Assembly: GCF_016714275.1 (NCBI RefSeq)
Contig: NZ_JADJNP010000001.1
Span: forward strand, 1,240,001-1,304,000
Length of the DNA: 64,000 nt
From: Tessaracoccus sp.
GTDB lineage: Bacteria; Actinomycetota; Actinomycetes; Propionibacteriales; Propionibacteriaceae
Direction of reading: 5' to 3'
Position 1 is the first letter of the stretch. Each line of letters opens with the position of its first letter. The translations under genes and the position numbers were made by a program. Shown here piece by piece: positions 1 through 8,201 of this stretch. Under the pieces are notes generated by a model. The model worked only from the letters and a program-made list of their open reading frames with translations, made no database searches and was not told the DNA's origin.

Positions 1-7
1 TACGGCT

Positions 8-787
8 ATGTCAGTGACCTGGACCCCCGTGGCCGACCGCGTGTTCGTCGCGACGATGGAACCCCACCGCGTGAACGTCGGCCTTATCGTCGGCGACGAC
101 GGCGCCATGCTCGTCGACACCGGCAACACCGAGACCCAAGGCGCAGAGCTCCGCGCGTCCGCCGAGGAGCTGGCCGGGGTGCGCGTCACGCACGTCGTGC
201 TGACCCACGATCACCACGACCATGTCGGCGGACTCGCCGGCGTCCGCGCCGCGGGCGACGTGACCGTGATCGCGCACGAGAACCTGACCAGCGTCGAGGT
301 GACGCGGTCGCTCGTCGTCGCCGTCTCGCTCGATCTCGGCTCCCAGCGCGTGGAGATCATCAACTTCGGCGCGGCTCACACCGACTCCGACGTCGTGATC
401 TTCGTGCCCAGCACCTCCACGGTGTTCGTCGGCGACCTGCTCGAACAGGGCACCGACCCGCAGTTCGACGAGAAGACCGCGCTCGGCAACTGGGCGACCT
501 TCCTCGACGGCATCCTCGGGGCAACCACCGCCTCGACGATCTTCGTTCCCGGCCACGGCACCACCGTCGACCGCGACTTCGCGTTCATCCAGCGCGCGGA
601 ACTCTCGATGCTCTACAGCCAGGCAGAGATGCTGGTCGAGCAGGGCGTGCAACTAGACGACGCAGCCGCGGCGGCCGAATGGCCGTTCGGCGAAGAGGCC
701 ATCGCGTCCGCGCTCCCCCTCGCCTACAAGGAGCTGGCGCTCAAGGGCATCACCCCCAAGCGCCAGCTCCCGATCTTCGGCGTCTAG
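8..787 (+). CDS. MBL-fold metallo-hydrolase
   Basis: A 259-residue single-domain metallo-beta-lactamase-fold hydrolase, probably cytoplasmic since no signal peptide is visible. The metal-binding motif HDHHDH lies near residue 68, followed by a His in AAHTDSD, an Asp in VGDLL and a His in VPGHGT, so the full dinuclear metal set is present. The substrate cannot be told from sequence; the family includes lactamase-like, glyoxalase-II-like and quinoprotein-relay-like enzymes. The ATG at position 8 is the first in frame, but the window edge hides any ribosome site or operon partner. It converges tail to tail with araA, with no bases between the two stop codons. Confidence 0.85.
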   Translation: MSVTWTPVADRVFVATMEPHRVNVGLIVGDDGAMLVDTGNTETQGAELRASAEELAGVRVTHVVLTHDHHDHVGGLAGVRAAGDVTVIAHENLTSVEVTRSLVVAVSLDLGSQRVEIINFGAAHTDSDVVIFVPSTSTVFVGDLLEQGTDPQFDEKTALGNWATFLDGILGATTASTIFVPGHGTTVDRDFAFIQRAELSMLYSQAEMLVEQGVQLDDAAAAAEWPFGEEAIASALPLAYKELALKGITPKRQLPIFGV

Positions 788-2299
788 CTACCTCAGGCCC
801 TCCGTGAACTTCGCGACGACCGCGTTGTAGCGGAGCTCGTCGGCGAAGCGGCGGGTCGTGGTGTTCTCGTCGATGACGACGAGCTCGATGCCCGCCATGT
901 CGGCGAAGTCCTCGAAGTAGTCGCGGGTAAGGGCCGTCGACATCGCCGTGTGGTGCGCGGCGCCGGCGGTGATCCAGCACTCTGCCGACGTCGACAGGTT
1001 CGGGCGTGGCTCCCAGACAGCGCGGGCGACGGGGAGGTTCGGCAGCGGCGCGTCCGGCTCCACGACATCGACGATATTGGCCGTCATGCGGAAGCGGTCG
1101 CGCAGGTCCGACAGCGCGACGACGATCGCCTGACCCGGATCGGTGTCGAACACCATGCGGACGGGGTCCTCGCGGTCGCCGATCCCCAGGGCGTGGATCT
1201 CGACCTTCGGCTTTACGGTTGTCAGCGAGGGGCAGATCTCGAGCATGTGCGCGCCGAGGATCTTCTGCTTGCCCGGGGTCAGCTCGTACGTGTAGTCCTC
1301 CATCAGCGACGCACCGCCGGGCAGGCCATAGCCCATCACCTTTGCGAGGCGGACGAGGACCGCGGTCTTCCAGTCGCCCTCCGCGCCGAAGCCGTAGCCG
1401 TCGGCCATCAGGCGCTGCACGGCGAGGCCAGGGAGCTGACGCAGCCCGCCGAGGTCCTCGAACGTGTCCGTGAAGGCCTTCGCGCCCACCTGCTCGAGGA
1501 AGGCGCGCATCGCGAGCTCTTCGCGCGCGGCGTAGCGCAGCGACTCGTGGCGGTCGCCGTCGGCGCGGAGCTCCGGCACGACGTCGTACAGCTCCTCGTA
1601 GATGGCGACGAGCGCGTCGACGGCCGACTCCTCGACCGCCTCGACCGCGGCGACCAGGTCGTTGACGCCCCAGGTGTTCACGCTGACGCCCAGCTTGTGT
1701 TCGGCCTCGGTCTTGTCGCCCTCGGTGACGGCGACATTGCGCATGTTGTCGCCGAAGCGGGTGAGCTTCAGCGCCCGGAGCTCGGTCCAGCCGGTCGCGG
1801 CGCGCGACCAGACGGCGATCTTGTGGCGCACGTCGTCATGCGTGGCGTGCCCAACGACGATCTTGCGCTGCCTGCCGAGGCGGCTGACGATGTAGCCGAA
1901 CTCGCGGTCGCCGTGCGCAGCCTGGTTCAGGTTCATGAAGTCCATGTCGATGGTGTCCCACGGCAGGGCCTCGTTGGCCTGCGTGTGCAGGTGCAGCAGC
2001 GGCTTGGCGAGGGCGTCGATGCCCTGGATCCACATCTTGGCCGGGCTGAAGGTATGCATCCAGGTGATGACGCCGACGACGCTCTCGTCCGCGTTCGCCT
2101 CGACCATGGCGCGGTGGATGGCCACGCGGTCCTTGAGGATGGGACGCCACTCGATCTCCAGGGGGATCTCGGACGGGGCGTTCAGGTCGGCGACGACCTG
2201 CTTGCTCTGCTCCTCCACCTGGAGCAGCACCTCGGGACCGTAGAGGTCCTGCGAGCCCGTGAAGAACCAGACCTTGCGGCCGAGATACGGATTTTCCAT
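788..2299 (-). CDS. araA: L-arabinose isomerase
   Basis: Converts L-arabinose to L-ribulose in the cytoplasm, a Mn-dependent step of arabinose catabolism. The 503-residue product matches the usual length of about 500 and begins MENPYLGRKVWF followed by TGSQDLYG, the standard N-terminus of the family. I chose the ATG at 2299 because the longer in-frame extension upstream is low-complexity Ser/Arg readthrough. It follows araD by 7 bases and is surely co-transcribed with it. No araB (ribulokinase) lies in this cluster, so phosphorylation of ribulose must be encoded elsewhere or done by another kinase. Confidence 0.97.
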   Translation of the reverse strand: MENPYLGRKVWFFTGSQDLYGPEVLLQVEEQSKQVVADLNAPSEIPLEIEWRPILKDRVAIHRAMVEANADESVVGVITWMHTFSPAKMWIQGIDALAKPLLHLHTQANEALPWDTIDMDFMNLNQAAHGDREFGYIVSRLGRQRKIVVGHATHDDVRHKIAVWSRAATGWTELRALKLTRFGDNMRNVAVTEGDKTEAEHKLGVSVNTWGVNDLVAAVEAVEESAVDALVAIYEELYDVVPELRADGDRHESLRYAAREELAMRAFLEQVGAKAFTDTFEDLGGLRQLPGLAVQRLMADGYGFGAEGDWKTAVLVRLAKVMGYGLPGGASLMEDYTYELTPGKQKILGAHMLEICPSLTTVKPKVEIHALGIGDREDPVRMVFDTDPGQAIVVALSDLRDRFRMTANIVDVVEPDAPLPNLPVARAVWEPRPNLSTSAECWITAGAAHHTAMSTALTRDYFEDFADMAGIELVVIDENTTTRRFADELRYNAVVAKFTEGLR

Positions 2300-2306
2300 T
2301 TTGTCC

Positions 2307-3026
2307 CTACTTCTGTCCATAGACGTTTTGATAGCGATCGAAGAGCGAGTCGATCTTCGACTGCTCGATGGGGATGACGGGGCCGAGCTGCTTCGCGATG
2401 TGCACCGTCCGGGCGACCTCCTCCACCATGACGGCGGCCTTGACGGCGTCGCGGCCGTCGGTCCCGATGGTGAACGGGCCATGGTTCTGCATGAGGACGG
2501 CGCGGCTGCGCGAGTCCTCCAGGGTGTCGACGATGCCGCGGCCGATCGAGTCGTCGCCGATGAGTGCGAACGGGCCGATCGGAATGGGGCCGCCGAACTC
2601 GTCGGCCATCATCGTCAGCACGCAGGGCACCTCCTCGCCGCGCGCCGCCCACGCGGTGGCGTAGGTCGAGTGGGTGTGCACCACGCCGCCGATGCGCTCC
2701 ATATGCGTGTAGACGTAGGCGTGCGCCGCGGTGTCGCTGGACGGCTGCAGCTTGTCCGGCGTGCCGTCGACGATCTTGGCGCCGTCGAGCGTGCAGACCA
2801 CCATCTGCTCGGGGCCGAGGTCGTCGTAGGAGACACCCGATGGCTTGATGACGAACAGGTCCTCGCCGACCTGGTCCGCGCAGCGGATCCGTTGCGAGAC
2901 GTTGCCCGCGGTCCACACCACGAGTTCCCAGCGCGGCAGCTCCGCGTGCAGGTCCGAGACGACCTGGCGCACCCGGGCAACTTCCTGCTGCACGGCCTCG
3001 GGCAAGTCGGTGAGTATGAGAGTCAT
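2307..3026 (-). CDS. araD: L-ribulose-5-phosphate 4-epimerase
   Basis: Class II aldolase-family enzyme that turns L-ribulose 5-phosphate into D-xylulose 5-phosphate, feeding the pentose phosphate pathway. The 239-residue length is close to the family norm of about 231. The Zn-binding HTH of VHTHSTYATAW and the conserved GNVS and KPSGV segments (substrate and phosphate binding) are visible. The ATG at 3026 has a GGAGG ribosome site five bases upstream. A predicted promoter with an embedded LacI-type half-palindrome lies just upstream, so araD-araA probably form a regulated transcript. Confidence 0.96.
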   Translation of the reverse strand: MTLILTDLPEAVQQEVARVRQVVSDLHAELPRWELVVWTAGNVSQRIRCADQVGEDLFVIKPSGVSYDDLGPEQMVVCTLDGAKIVDGTPDKLQPSSDTAAHAYVYTHMERIGGVVHTHSTYATAWAARGEEVPCVLTMMADEFGGPIPIGPFALIGDDSIGRGIVDTLEDSRSRAVLMQNHGPFTIGTDGRDAVKAAVMVEEVARTVHIAKQLGPVIPIEQSKIDSLFDRYQNVYGQK

Positions 3027-3058
3027 GGGTCCTCCGTGGGGTCGGCTTCGACGCGCTC

Positions 3059-3082
3059 ACTCTAGCGGAAGTGAACGGTCAC
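3059..3082 (-). promoter_or_regulatory. Putative araDA promoter with LacI-type operator
   Basis: On the minus strand a TAGAGT -10-like hexamer sits at 3059-3064. Directly upstream is GTGAACGGTCAC (3071-3082), a palindrome around a central CG with one mismatched pair, as expected of LacI-family operators. The adjacent lacI-type gene is the obvious candidate binder. The -35 is weak. Confidence 0.45.
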
Positions 3083-3118
3083 ATCGACATCGGGACCGAC
3101 TTCCTTACATCGTGGCAA

Positions 3119-4117
3119 TCAGCGACCGGCGGACTCGCGCCAGACGAACTCCGACGGCAGCGTGCACGATGCCGCCTGCCCTCCGCCCATCACCTGGAAC
3201 AGCAGATCGACGGCGGTAGACCCCACATCGGCGAACGGCTGACGGACCGTGGCGAGAGGCACCGCCTGGAAAGGGCCGACGTCGATGTCGTCGTAACCGA
3301 CGACCGCGATGTCGCCGGGCACCGTGCGACCGATCTCCTGCAGGCGACGCATGGCGCCGATGGCCACCTGATCGTTGGCCGCGAAGATCGCGTCGAGATC
3401 CGGGGCCGCCGCCAGCAGCCGGTCCACACCGTCGTACCCGTCGCGCGGCGCCCATCCGGCCTCGACGAGCGGGCCACACGCCGCTCCCCCGGCTTCCCTC
3501 CAGCCCGCCACCCGCGACTGGGCCTCCATCCACGAGGCGGGTCCGGACAGGTGAGCGATCCGCCGACGGCCCGTCTCGCGCAGTGCTGCCGTCGCCTGGC
3601 GGGCGCCCGAGACGTGGTCGCTGTGGGCGCGCGCGAGCCCGCTCGGAATGTCGCCCTCGGTGACGACGCACGTCGGCAGCTCCTTCGCGAAGTCCAGCGC
3701 CAGGTCCATCATCGCCTCGGTCCATGCGACCACGATCACGCCGTCGACTCCCAGGTTCAACAGATGCTCGCGCGCCTCGGTCCGGGAAGCCTCCGAATCG
3801 TCGCGCACCGCCAGCGACGCCGACGCGTAGCCTCGCGCCCGCGCGCCCTCGTCGATCGCCACGGTCATCTGCGTAGGCCCATGGAGATCCCCATGGATGC
3901 CGACGGCGCCGATGGTCAGCGAGTCGCGGCGCACCAGCGAACGCGCGGCCTTGCTCGGCCGGTAGCCGAGCTCCTGGATCACCTTCTGGATGCGTTCGGC
4001 GGTGGCAGGACGCACCAGCGCCGGATCGTTGAGGACGCGAGAGACCGTCTGATAGGAGACTCCGGCGGCCGCCGCGACATCGCGGATCGACGGCCGCCTC
4101 GCTCCCGCCTCCGCCAT
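3119..4117 (-). CDS. LacI-family transcriptional regulator
   Basis: A 332-residue sugar-responsive repressor. The N-terminus carries the LacI helix-turn-helix (SIRDVAAAAGVSYQTVSRVL) and the hinge region RPSKAARSL, followed by a periplasmic-binding-protein-like effector domain. The ATG at 4117 starts just before the helix-turn-helix; the longer open frame to 4351 overlaps the upstream gene and is not supported. It is placed between an inositol-monophosphatase-like gene (two bases between them) and araD, which suggests it controls araDA, probably responding to arabinose or a derivative. The effector is inferred only from context. Confidence 0.93.
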   Translation of the reverse strand: MAEAGARRPSIRDVAAAAGVSYQTVSRVLNDPALVRPATAERIQKVIQELGYRPSKAARSLVRRDSLTIGAVGIHGDLHGPTQMTVAIDEGARARGYASASLAVRDDSEASRTEAREHLLNLGVDGVIVVAWTEAMMDLALDFAKELPTCVVTEGDIPSGLARAHSDHVSGARQATAALRETGRRRIAHLSGPASWMEAQSRVAGWREAGGAACGPLVEAGWAPRDGYDGVDRLLAAAPDLDAIFAANDQVAIGAMRRLQEIGRTVPGDIAVVGYDDIDVGPFQAVPLATVRQPFADVGSTAVDLLFQVMGGGQAASCTLPSEFVWRESAGR

Positions 4118-4119
4118 GG

Positions 4120-4905
4120 TCAGCCGACCGGCCAGTGCTGTTGCGCGGCCAACCAACTGATGGTGTCGCCCGCGATCAGCAGGCCCTTTGACCTCGTCAG
4201 GGCCGTGTAGGCCATGCCGTCCAGCGTACGAGAAACGCCGCCGGTCTCGGCCAGCATCAAGCTGCCCGCGAGGTGATCCCAGGGGTGCGTGTTGGTGTAG
4301 ATCGCGAAGTCGAACTCGCCCTCCAGCACGGCCGGGTAGTCGAACGCGCACGCGTAGTGGCTGCGCACGGCGGGGCTCAGGTACCCATCACCGTCATACC
4401 CGAGGAGCCGCTTCGTCGACGTACCGGGCAGCGGTTTCCTTGCCGGCGTGCGTCGAACGAGGGGAGCGCCGTTGACCCGGACGCCCGCACCGCGCTCGAC
4501 GACGTAGCCGCGGCCGAACTGCGGCTGCCAGATCCAGCCACGGGTGGTGACGCCCGCGCGCGTCTCCGCGAGGATCACGCCATGTTCGTCATTGCCGCGC
4601 ACGAAGTTGCCCGTGCCGTCGATCGGATCGATGACGAACGCGTGGTCGGCGTTGGGGAGCTGCCTCAAAAGGGTTTTGTCGTGGAAGGTGGCCTCCTCAC
4701 CGACGATCAACGCGTCCGGAAACGCGCCGGCGAGGAGGTTCCCGAGGTAGACCTCTGCCTCACGGTCGGCGACGGTCACGAAGTCGCCCGGGCTCTTCTC
4801 GTCGATGTCCGCGCCGGCCAACTGCCGGAACCGTGGGGTGATGACCTCGGCGGCCGTCTCCTGCATCAGTCCGAGGATGCCTTCGGTGTCCATGGGAGCA
4901 AACAT
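4120..4905 (-). CDS. Inositol monophosphatase family protein
   Basis: A 261-residue Mg-dependent phosphatase of the IMPase/FBPase/CysQ superfamily. All three metal motifs are seen: GEEATF near residue 74, DPIDGTGNF near residue 95 and WDHLAGS near residue 208. The family acts on inositol phosphate, fructose bisphosphate, histidinol phosphate or 3'-phosphoadenosine phosphates; sequence alone does not decide. Two starts are possible, ATG 4905 or ATG 4893, neither with a clear ribosome site. It directly precedes the LacI regulator on the same strand, so it may be part of the pentose operon. Confidence 0.9.
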   Translation of the reverse strand: MFAPMDTEGILGLMQETAAEVITPRFRQLAGADIDEKSPGDFVTVADREAEVYLGNLLAGAFPDALIVGEEATFHDKTLLRQLPNADHAFVIDPIDGTGNFVRGNDEHGVILAETRAGVTTRGWIWQPQFGRGYVVERGAGVRVNGAPLVRRTPARKPLPGTSTKRLLGYDGDGYLSPAVRSHYACAFDYPAVLEGEFDFAIYTNTHPWDHLAGSLMLAETGGVSRTLDGMAYTALTRSKGLLIAGDTISWLAAQQHWPVG

Positions 4906-4917
4906 AGTGGTGGCCGG

Positions 4918-5757
4918 TCAGCCCAGGTGATCCTGCGTCACGAAGTCGATCAGGCGCTCGACCTTCGTGTTCAGCTGCGGCTCAAGGTCGCGCCAACTCG
5001 TGACGCGGTCCAGGAGCGCTTTCCAGCCGCGGGCGATGTCGGCCTGGTCGGCGTGCGGGAGCCCCAGCGCCCTCAGGGTCCCGAGCTTGAAGTCGACGTC
5101 GCGGGGAACCGATGGCCAGGCCTTCCGCGCGATCCGGGCCGGCTTGACCGCCTGCCAGATGTCGATGAACTCGTGACCCTCGATCAGCACGGTCTCGCGG
5201 TAGCCCGCCTGGTAGACCTGCCGCGCGATCCGCGACTCCTTCGAGCCCGGCACCAGATGGTCGACAAGCACGCCCAGCCGACGCCCCGGCTCGGGCGCGA
5301 AGTCGGCGACGATGGCGGGGAGATCGTCGATGCCGCCGAGGAACTCGACGACGACACCGACGTGGCGCAGGTCGTCGCCCCACACCTTCTCGATCAGCTC
5401 GGCGTCGTGGCGGCCCTCGACGTAGATGCGGCTCGGCAGCGCGACCTTCGCCTTTGCCGGCTCCTCCGAGACGCGCGAACCCGACGCGGTGTAGCGCGGC
5501 TTCACGGCCCCGCCGCGGAGCGGAGGACGGAGCGCGACCGGTTCGCCCTCGAGCAGGAAGCCCGAGCCGAGCGGGGCACCACGGCGCTTGCCCTTTCGGT
5601 CCTCGAGGAGGACGATGCCGTTCTCCCAGCCGACCACCGCCCCGCAGAAGTCGTCGAACTCGACCACGAGGTCGAGTTCGACGGGCACATCACGGGACTT
5701 CTTGAGGTGCGACTTCTGCCAGCCGGGGCTGAGCACGTCTTTTGCGTAGCGATCCAC
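4918..5757 (-). CDS. DUF3097 family protein
   Basis: A soluble protein of about 279 residues, recognised as the actinobacterial DUF3097 family (N-terminal DRYAKDVLSPGW, then an OB-like beta-rich region with EFDDFCGAVVGW, and a central YVEGRHDAELIEKVWGDDL segment). That central segment resembles a Toprim-type acidic motif (E..H/D), hinting at nucleic-acid work, but no function is established. I prefer the GTG at 5757; a TTG at 5763 is also possible and neither has a clear ribosome site. It follows the ABC permease by 14 bases, so it may be read from the same transcript. Confidence 0.88.
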   Translation of the reverse strand: MDRYAKDVLSPGWQKSHLKKSRDVPVELDLVVEFDDFCGAVVGWENGIVLLEDRKGKRRGAPLGSGFLLEGEPVALRPPLRGGAVKPRYTASGSRVSEEPAKAKVALPSRIYVEGRHDAELIEKVWGDDLRHVGVVVEFLGGIDDLPAIVADFAPEPGRRLGVLVDHLVPGSKESRIARQVYQAGYRETVLIEGHEFIDIWQAVKPARIARKAWPSVPRDVDFKLGTLRALGLPHADQADIARGWKALLDRVTSWRDLEPQLNTKVERLIDFVTQDHLG

Positions 5758-5771
5758 GGTCAAAGACCGTA

Positions 5772-6587
5772 TCAGCGCAACTCCAGCCTCTTGTCGTACG
5801 ACACCTTCGCCCAGAGGATCGCCGCCACGCCGACGGCGAACTGGAGCAGGAGGGCGAAGATCGGCAGGTAGGCGGCATCCTCAGCCTGCGTGAAGAATGC
5901 CATCGGCGCCCAGCTCAGCGACAGGTTGGGGAAGTCGGACAGCAAGAGCGACGGCGGCAGGAGGAGCCCCAGCACGCCGAGGACCTGGGTTGCCACGTAG
6001 TACAGCGCCCAGGCCAGGACGACGCCGCCCAGCCCCATCCTGTTGAACGCGGACTCACTGCCCACCGTCGCGGCGAAGAAGAAGCCCGCGAGCGAGACCA
6101 GCGGGTACAGCAGGAGCAGCACCGTCAGGGCCACCTTCCCGCCCAGCGGTAGAACTGCGAACAGGTCTCCCATACTCTGCAGAGCGTCGAGCATGAAGTT
6201 GGTCTCCATGCCCATCGGGCGCATCATCCCGATGCCAGCGAGCACCATGAGGCCGCTCGTCACGACGAAGCCGAGCGCGGTCACGAGATAGGCGTAGGCC
6301 AGCTTCACCCAGTAGATCGTGGCGCCGCGGGCGGGGATCGCCGCGGTGAAGTAGCCCGTCTTGGAGAACGTGGAGCGGTAGTAGTCGACCCCGAGCAGGA
6401 GCGGCAGCAGCATCGGGAACGCTGTCGCGACCACCATGCCCATGCCGCCGAGGATCCCGTTCAGTGGCGCCGGGAAGAGTGAACCCGCGAGCGCGCCCGC
6501 CGCGACGAACAGCGTGGCTCCCCCTACAAGAACGCCTAGCCAACGCCAGGTCCGCAGCCATTCGTACCGGATCAACGTGGCGACCAT
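5772..6587 (-). CDS. ABC transporter permease of a YtrA-type module
   Basis: A 271-residue integral membrane protein with about six hydrophobic segments, starting MVATLIRYEWLRTWRW, typical of permeases encoded with YtrA-type regulators and ATPases. The ATG at 6587 has a strong GGGAGGTG ribosome site and overlaps the end of the ATPase gene by 16 bases, pointing to translational coupling. Such systems often respond to cell-envelope stress or peptide antibiotics; the substrate here is unknown. Likely the third gene of the gntR-ATPase-permease operon. Confidence 0.85.
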   Translation of the reverse strand: MVATLIRYEWLRTWRWLGVLVGGATLFVAAGALAGSLFPAPLNGILGGMGMVVATAFPMLLPLLLGVDYYRSTFSKTGYFTAAIPARGATIYWVKLAYAYLVTALGFVVTSGLMVLAGIGMMRPMGMETNFMLDALQSMGDLFAVLPLGGKVALTVLLLLYPLVSLAGFFFAATVGSESAFNRMGLGGVVLAWALYYVATQVLGVLGLLLPPSLLLSDFPNLSLSWAPMAFFTQAEDAAYLPIFALLLQFAVGVAAILWAKVSYDKRLELR

Positions 6588-7276
6588 CGGTACACCTCCC
6601 TGAATAGTTCGTCAATGGATTTGCCGTGCTGCGCACGCAGGTCGTCGACCGCGCCGGCCAGCAGCACCTTCCCGAACCTCATGAAGGCGACGCCGTCGAG
6701 GATGGGTTCGAGATCGTGGATGAGATGGGTGGAGATAACGACGAGCGCGTCCGGCGACAGATCGCGGATGATCGCCTCGAGGATGACCTCGCGGGCGGCG
6801 GGGTCGACGCCCGAGATGGGCTCGTCGAGGAGGAACACCTTCGCATCGCGCGACATCGCCAGCGCGATCTGCACCTTCTCCCGCATGCCCTTCGACAGCG
6901 TCGACAGCCTCGCGGCGGGGTTCAAGCCGAAGAACTGGATCAGGTCGCGGGCCTTCGCCTCGTTGAAGTCGGCGAAGAAGTCGCGGTACTGGCGGACGCA
7001 GCCGTCGACGGTCGAGTTGTCGGCCAGGAAGCTCGCGTCCGGGAGGAACGAGACGATCGCCTTGCTCTCTGGCCCCGGGGCGTGACCGTGAATGCTGGCG
7101 CTCCCCTCATAGCGGGTCAATGCGCCCGCAAGGACCTTCAGTAGCGTCGTCTTGCCACAGCCGTTCTCGCCCAGCAGCCCGACGATCTGCCCCGGGGGCA
7201 GGCTCAGCGTCAGACCGTCGAGCGCGGGGAACGCGCCGTAGCGCTTGGTCAGCCCCGTGATGTCGATGGCACTCAT
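6572..7276 (-). CDS. ABC transporter ATP-binding protein
   Basis: A 234-residue ATPase subunit. The Walker A motif (GENGCGKTT, near residue 35), the signature LSKGMREKVQIALAM and Walker B VFLLDEPISGVD are all present. The signature SKGMREK resembles the YtrB/BcrA drug and peptide exporters. The ATG at 7276 overlaps the GntR gene by four bases (ATGA) and its end overlaps the permease start, so the three are one operon. Confidence 0.93.
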   Translation of the reverse strand: MSAIDITGLTKRYGAFPALDGLTLSLPPGQIVGLLGENGCGKTTLLKVLAGALTRYEGSASIHGHAPGPESKAIVSFLPDASFLADNSTVDGCVRQYRDFFADFNEAKARDLIQFFGLNPAARLSTLSKGMREKVQIALAMSRDAKVFLLDEPISGVDPAAREVILEAIIRDLSPDALVVISTHLIHDLEPILDGVAFMRFGKVLLAGAVDDLRAQHGKSIDELFREVYRWSPR

Positions 7277-7650
7277 GCATCCTCTCCTTCTGTTGCGCTC
7301 TGCCATTGCCGGCCGAGCAGGTCGCGGGCGGCGGTCAGGCTCATGCCCAGCCGCTGCGCCCGCCGCGCGTAGTCGGTGGCGGCTCCCGCCGCCAAGTCGC
7401 CGCGCGCCTCGTCGATGACCGCGGCGTCGTCGGTGACGAAACGCCCCGCGGTGCGCTCGGCGCGGGCAAGTCCCCTGCGTTCGAGCTCTGCGAGCGCGCG
7501 CTGCACCGTGTTCGGGTTGACGCGAAGCTCGACGGCCAGCTCCCGCACCGCGGGGATCTTTTCCCCTGACGACCATCGGCCGGTCACGATGCGGCGTACG
7601 AACTCGTCGACGAGCTGCAGCCAGATCGGTGCACTCGGATCGAACTGCAT
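7273..7650 (-). CDS. GntR-family (YtrA subfamily) transcriptional regulator
   Basis: A short 125-residue repressor with an N-terminal winged helix (PIWLQLVDEFVRRIVTGRW, then IPAVRELAVELRVNPNTV) and a short C-terminal helical dimerisation tail, which is the YtrA architecture rather than the long FadR or HutC types. The ATG at 7650 follows a GGGGG ribosome site. It opens the ABC operon, and its own promoter carries a clear palindrome, so autoregulation is likely. Confidence 0.92.
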   Translation of the reverse strand: MQFDPSAPIWLQLVDEFVRRIVTGRWSSGEKIPAVRELAVELRVNPNTVQRALAELERRGLARAERTAGRFVTDDAAVIDEARGDLAAGAATDYARRAQRLGMSLTAARDLLGRQWQSATEGEDA

Positions 7651-7666
7651 GTCACCCCCTGTATCG

Positions 7667-7696
7667 CTGTATTAGGTACTTAATACAGTAGGACAA
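7667..7696 (-). promoter_or_regulatory. Promoter and palindromic operator of the GntR/ABC operon
   Basis: Minus-strand promoter with -35 TTGTCC (7691-7696), 16-base spacer and -10 TAATAC (7669-7674). Overlapping it at 7667-7688 is a palindrome, CTGTATTA (7667-7674) and TAATACAG (7681-7688), perfect in its 8-base arms and with GTAC at its centre. A repressor bound there would cover the -10 and spacer. The adjacent YtrA-type regulator is the natural binder. Confidence 0.7.
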
Positions 7697-7800
7697 GAGG
7701 GCGAAGCTGTCAAACCCGGGCAAGAGATCCCGCGGAACCTCTAGGGAGGTACTGATCTATGGGGTGCCGAGTGAGGACGTGCCAGGCGGGATGAGCTGGG

Positions 7801-7850
7801 CTCTCAATATCTGAGGGTGCTATTGGACATAACACCGAAGATATTGAGAG
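7801..7850. repeat. Long inverted repeat in an intergenic region
   Basis: Perfect 12-base arms CTCTCAATATCT (7801-7812) and AGATATTGAGAG (7839-7850). The inner part continues as GGTG/CACC and TAT/ATA pairs, making one long hairpin. It lies between the 5' ends of the GntR operon (minus) and a small plus-strand gene, so it is not at the end of either transcript, and it has no T-run. The arms are unusually AT-rich for this genome. Nothing else is recognisable in 7697-7918. Confidence 0.75.
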
Positions 7851-7918
7851 TTCAGATCGCCCGATCTGGTGCGCCGCAGCCGGTGGCCGATTGATCAGTG
7901 CTTCCCTAGGGTTCACCA

Positions 7919-8194
7919 ATGGTGCTCTTCGTCTCTCACACCCACCTGTTTCGCGGTGCCCGGCTCCGCGGCGAGCCGGCCGACGTCGTCGCTCCCACCC
8001 CGGTGCAGGTCGTATTCTCCGACGGCGCGGAGGTCGATGCCCTCCTCGAGCCTTGGGAGGGCGACCGCTTCCTGCTCAGCGTCGCTCCCTACACCACGTC
8101 GGCGGGCACCGCCCTCGACGCGAAGACCTGGCTGCTCAAGCCAGATGCCGGCGACGAATGGGGGTATGCCGTCGCGGACCGCTTGGACACATAG
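7919..8194 (+). CDS. Small hypothetical protein
   Basis: A 91-residue soluble protein of unknown function with no signal peptide or membrane segment. Composition looks like a genuine compact beta-rich domain (for example TPVQVVFSDGAEVDALLEPW). The ATG at 7919 has a weak AGGG ribosome site about eight bases upstream. It converges with the alpha/beta hydrolase, six bases apart. I do not recognise the family. Confidence 0.6.
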   Translation: MVLFVSHTHLFRGARLRGEPADVVAPTPVQVVFSDGAEVDALLEPWEGDRFLLSVAPYTTSAGTALDAKTWLLKPDAGDEWGYAVADRLDT

Positions 8195-8201
8195 CGAACG
8201 G

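Noticed and set aside
950..2377. 475-residue plus-strand open frame
   Set aside because: Antisense shadow of araA and part of araD; no family-like sequence.
7710..7919. 69-residue minus-strand frame between the GntR operon and the small plus-strand gene
   Set aside because: Runs through the long inverted repeat and has no ribosome site or protein-like composition.
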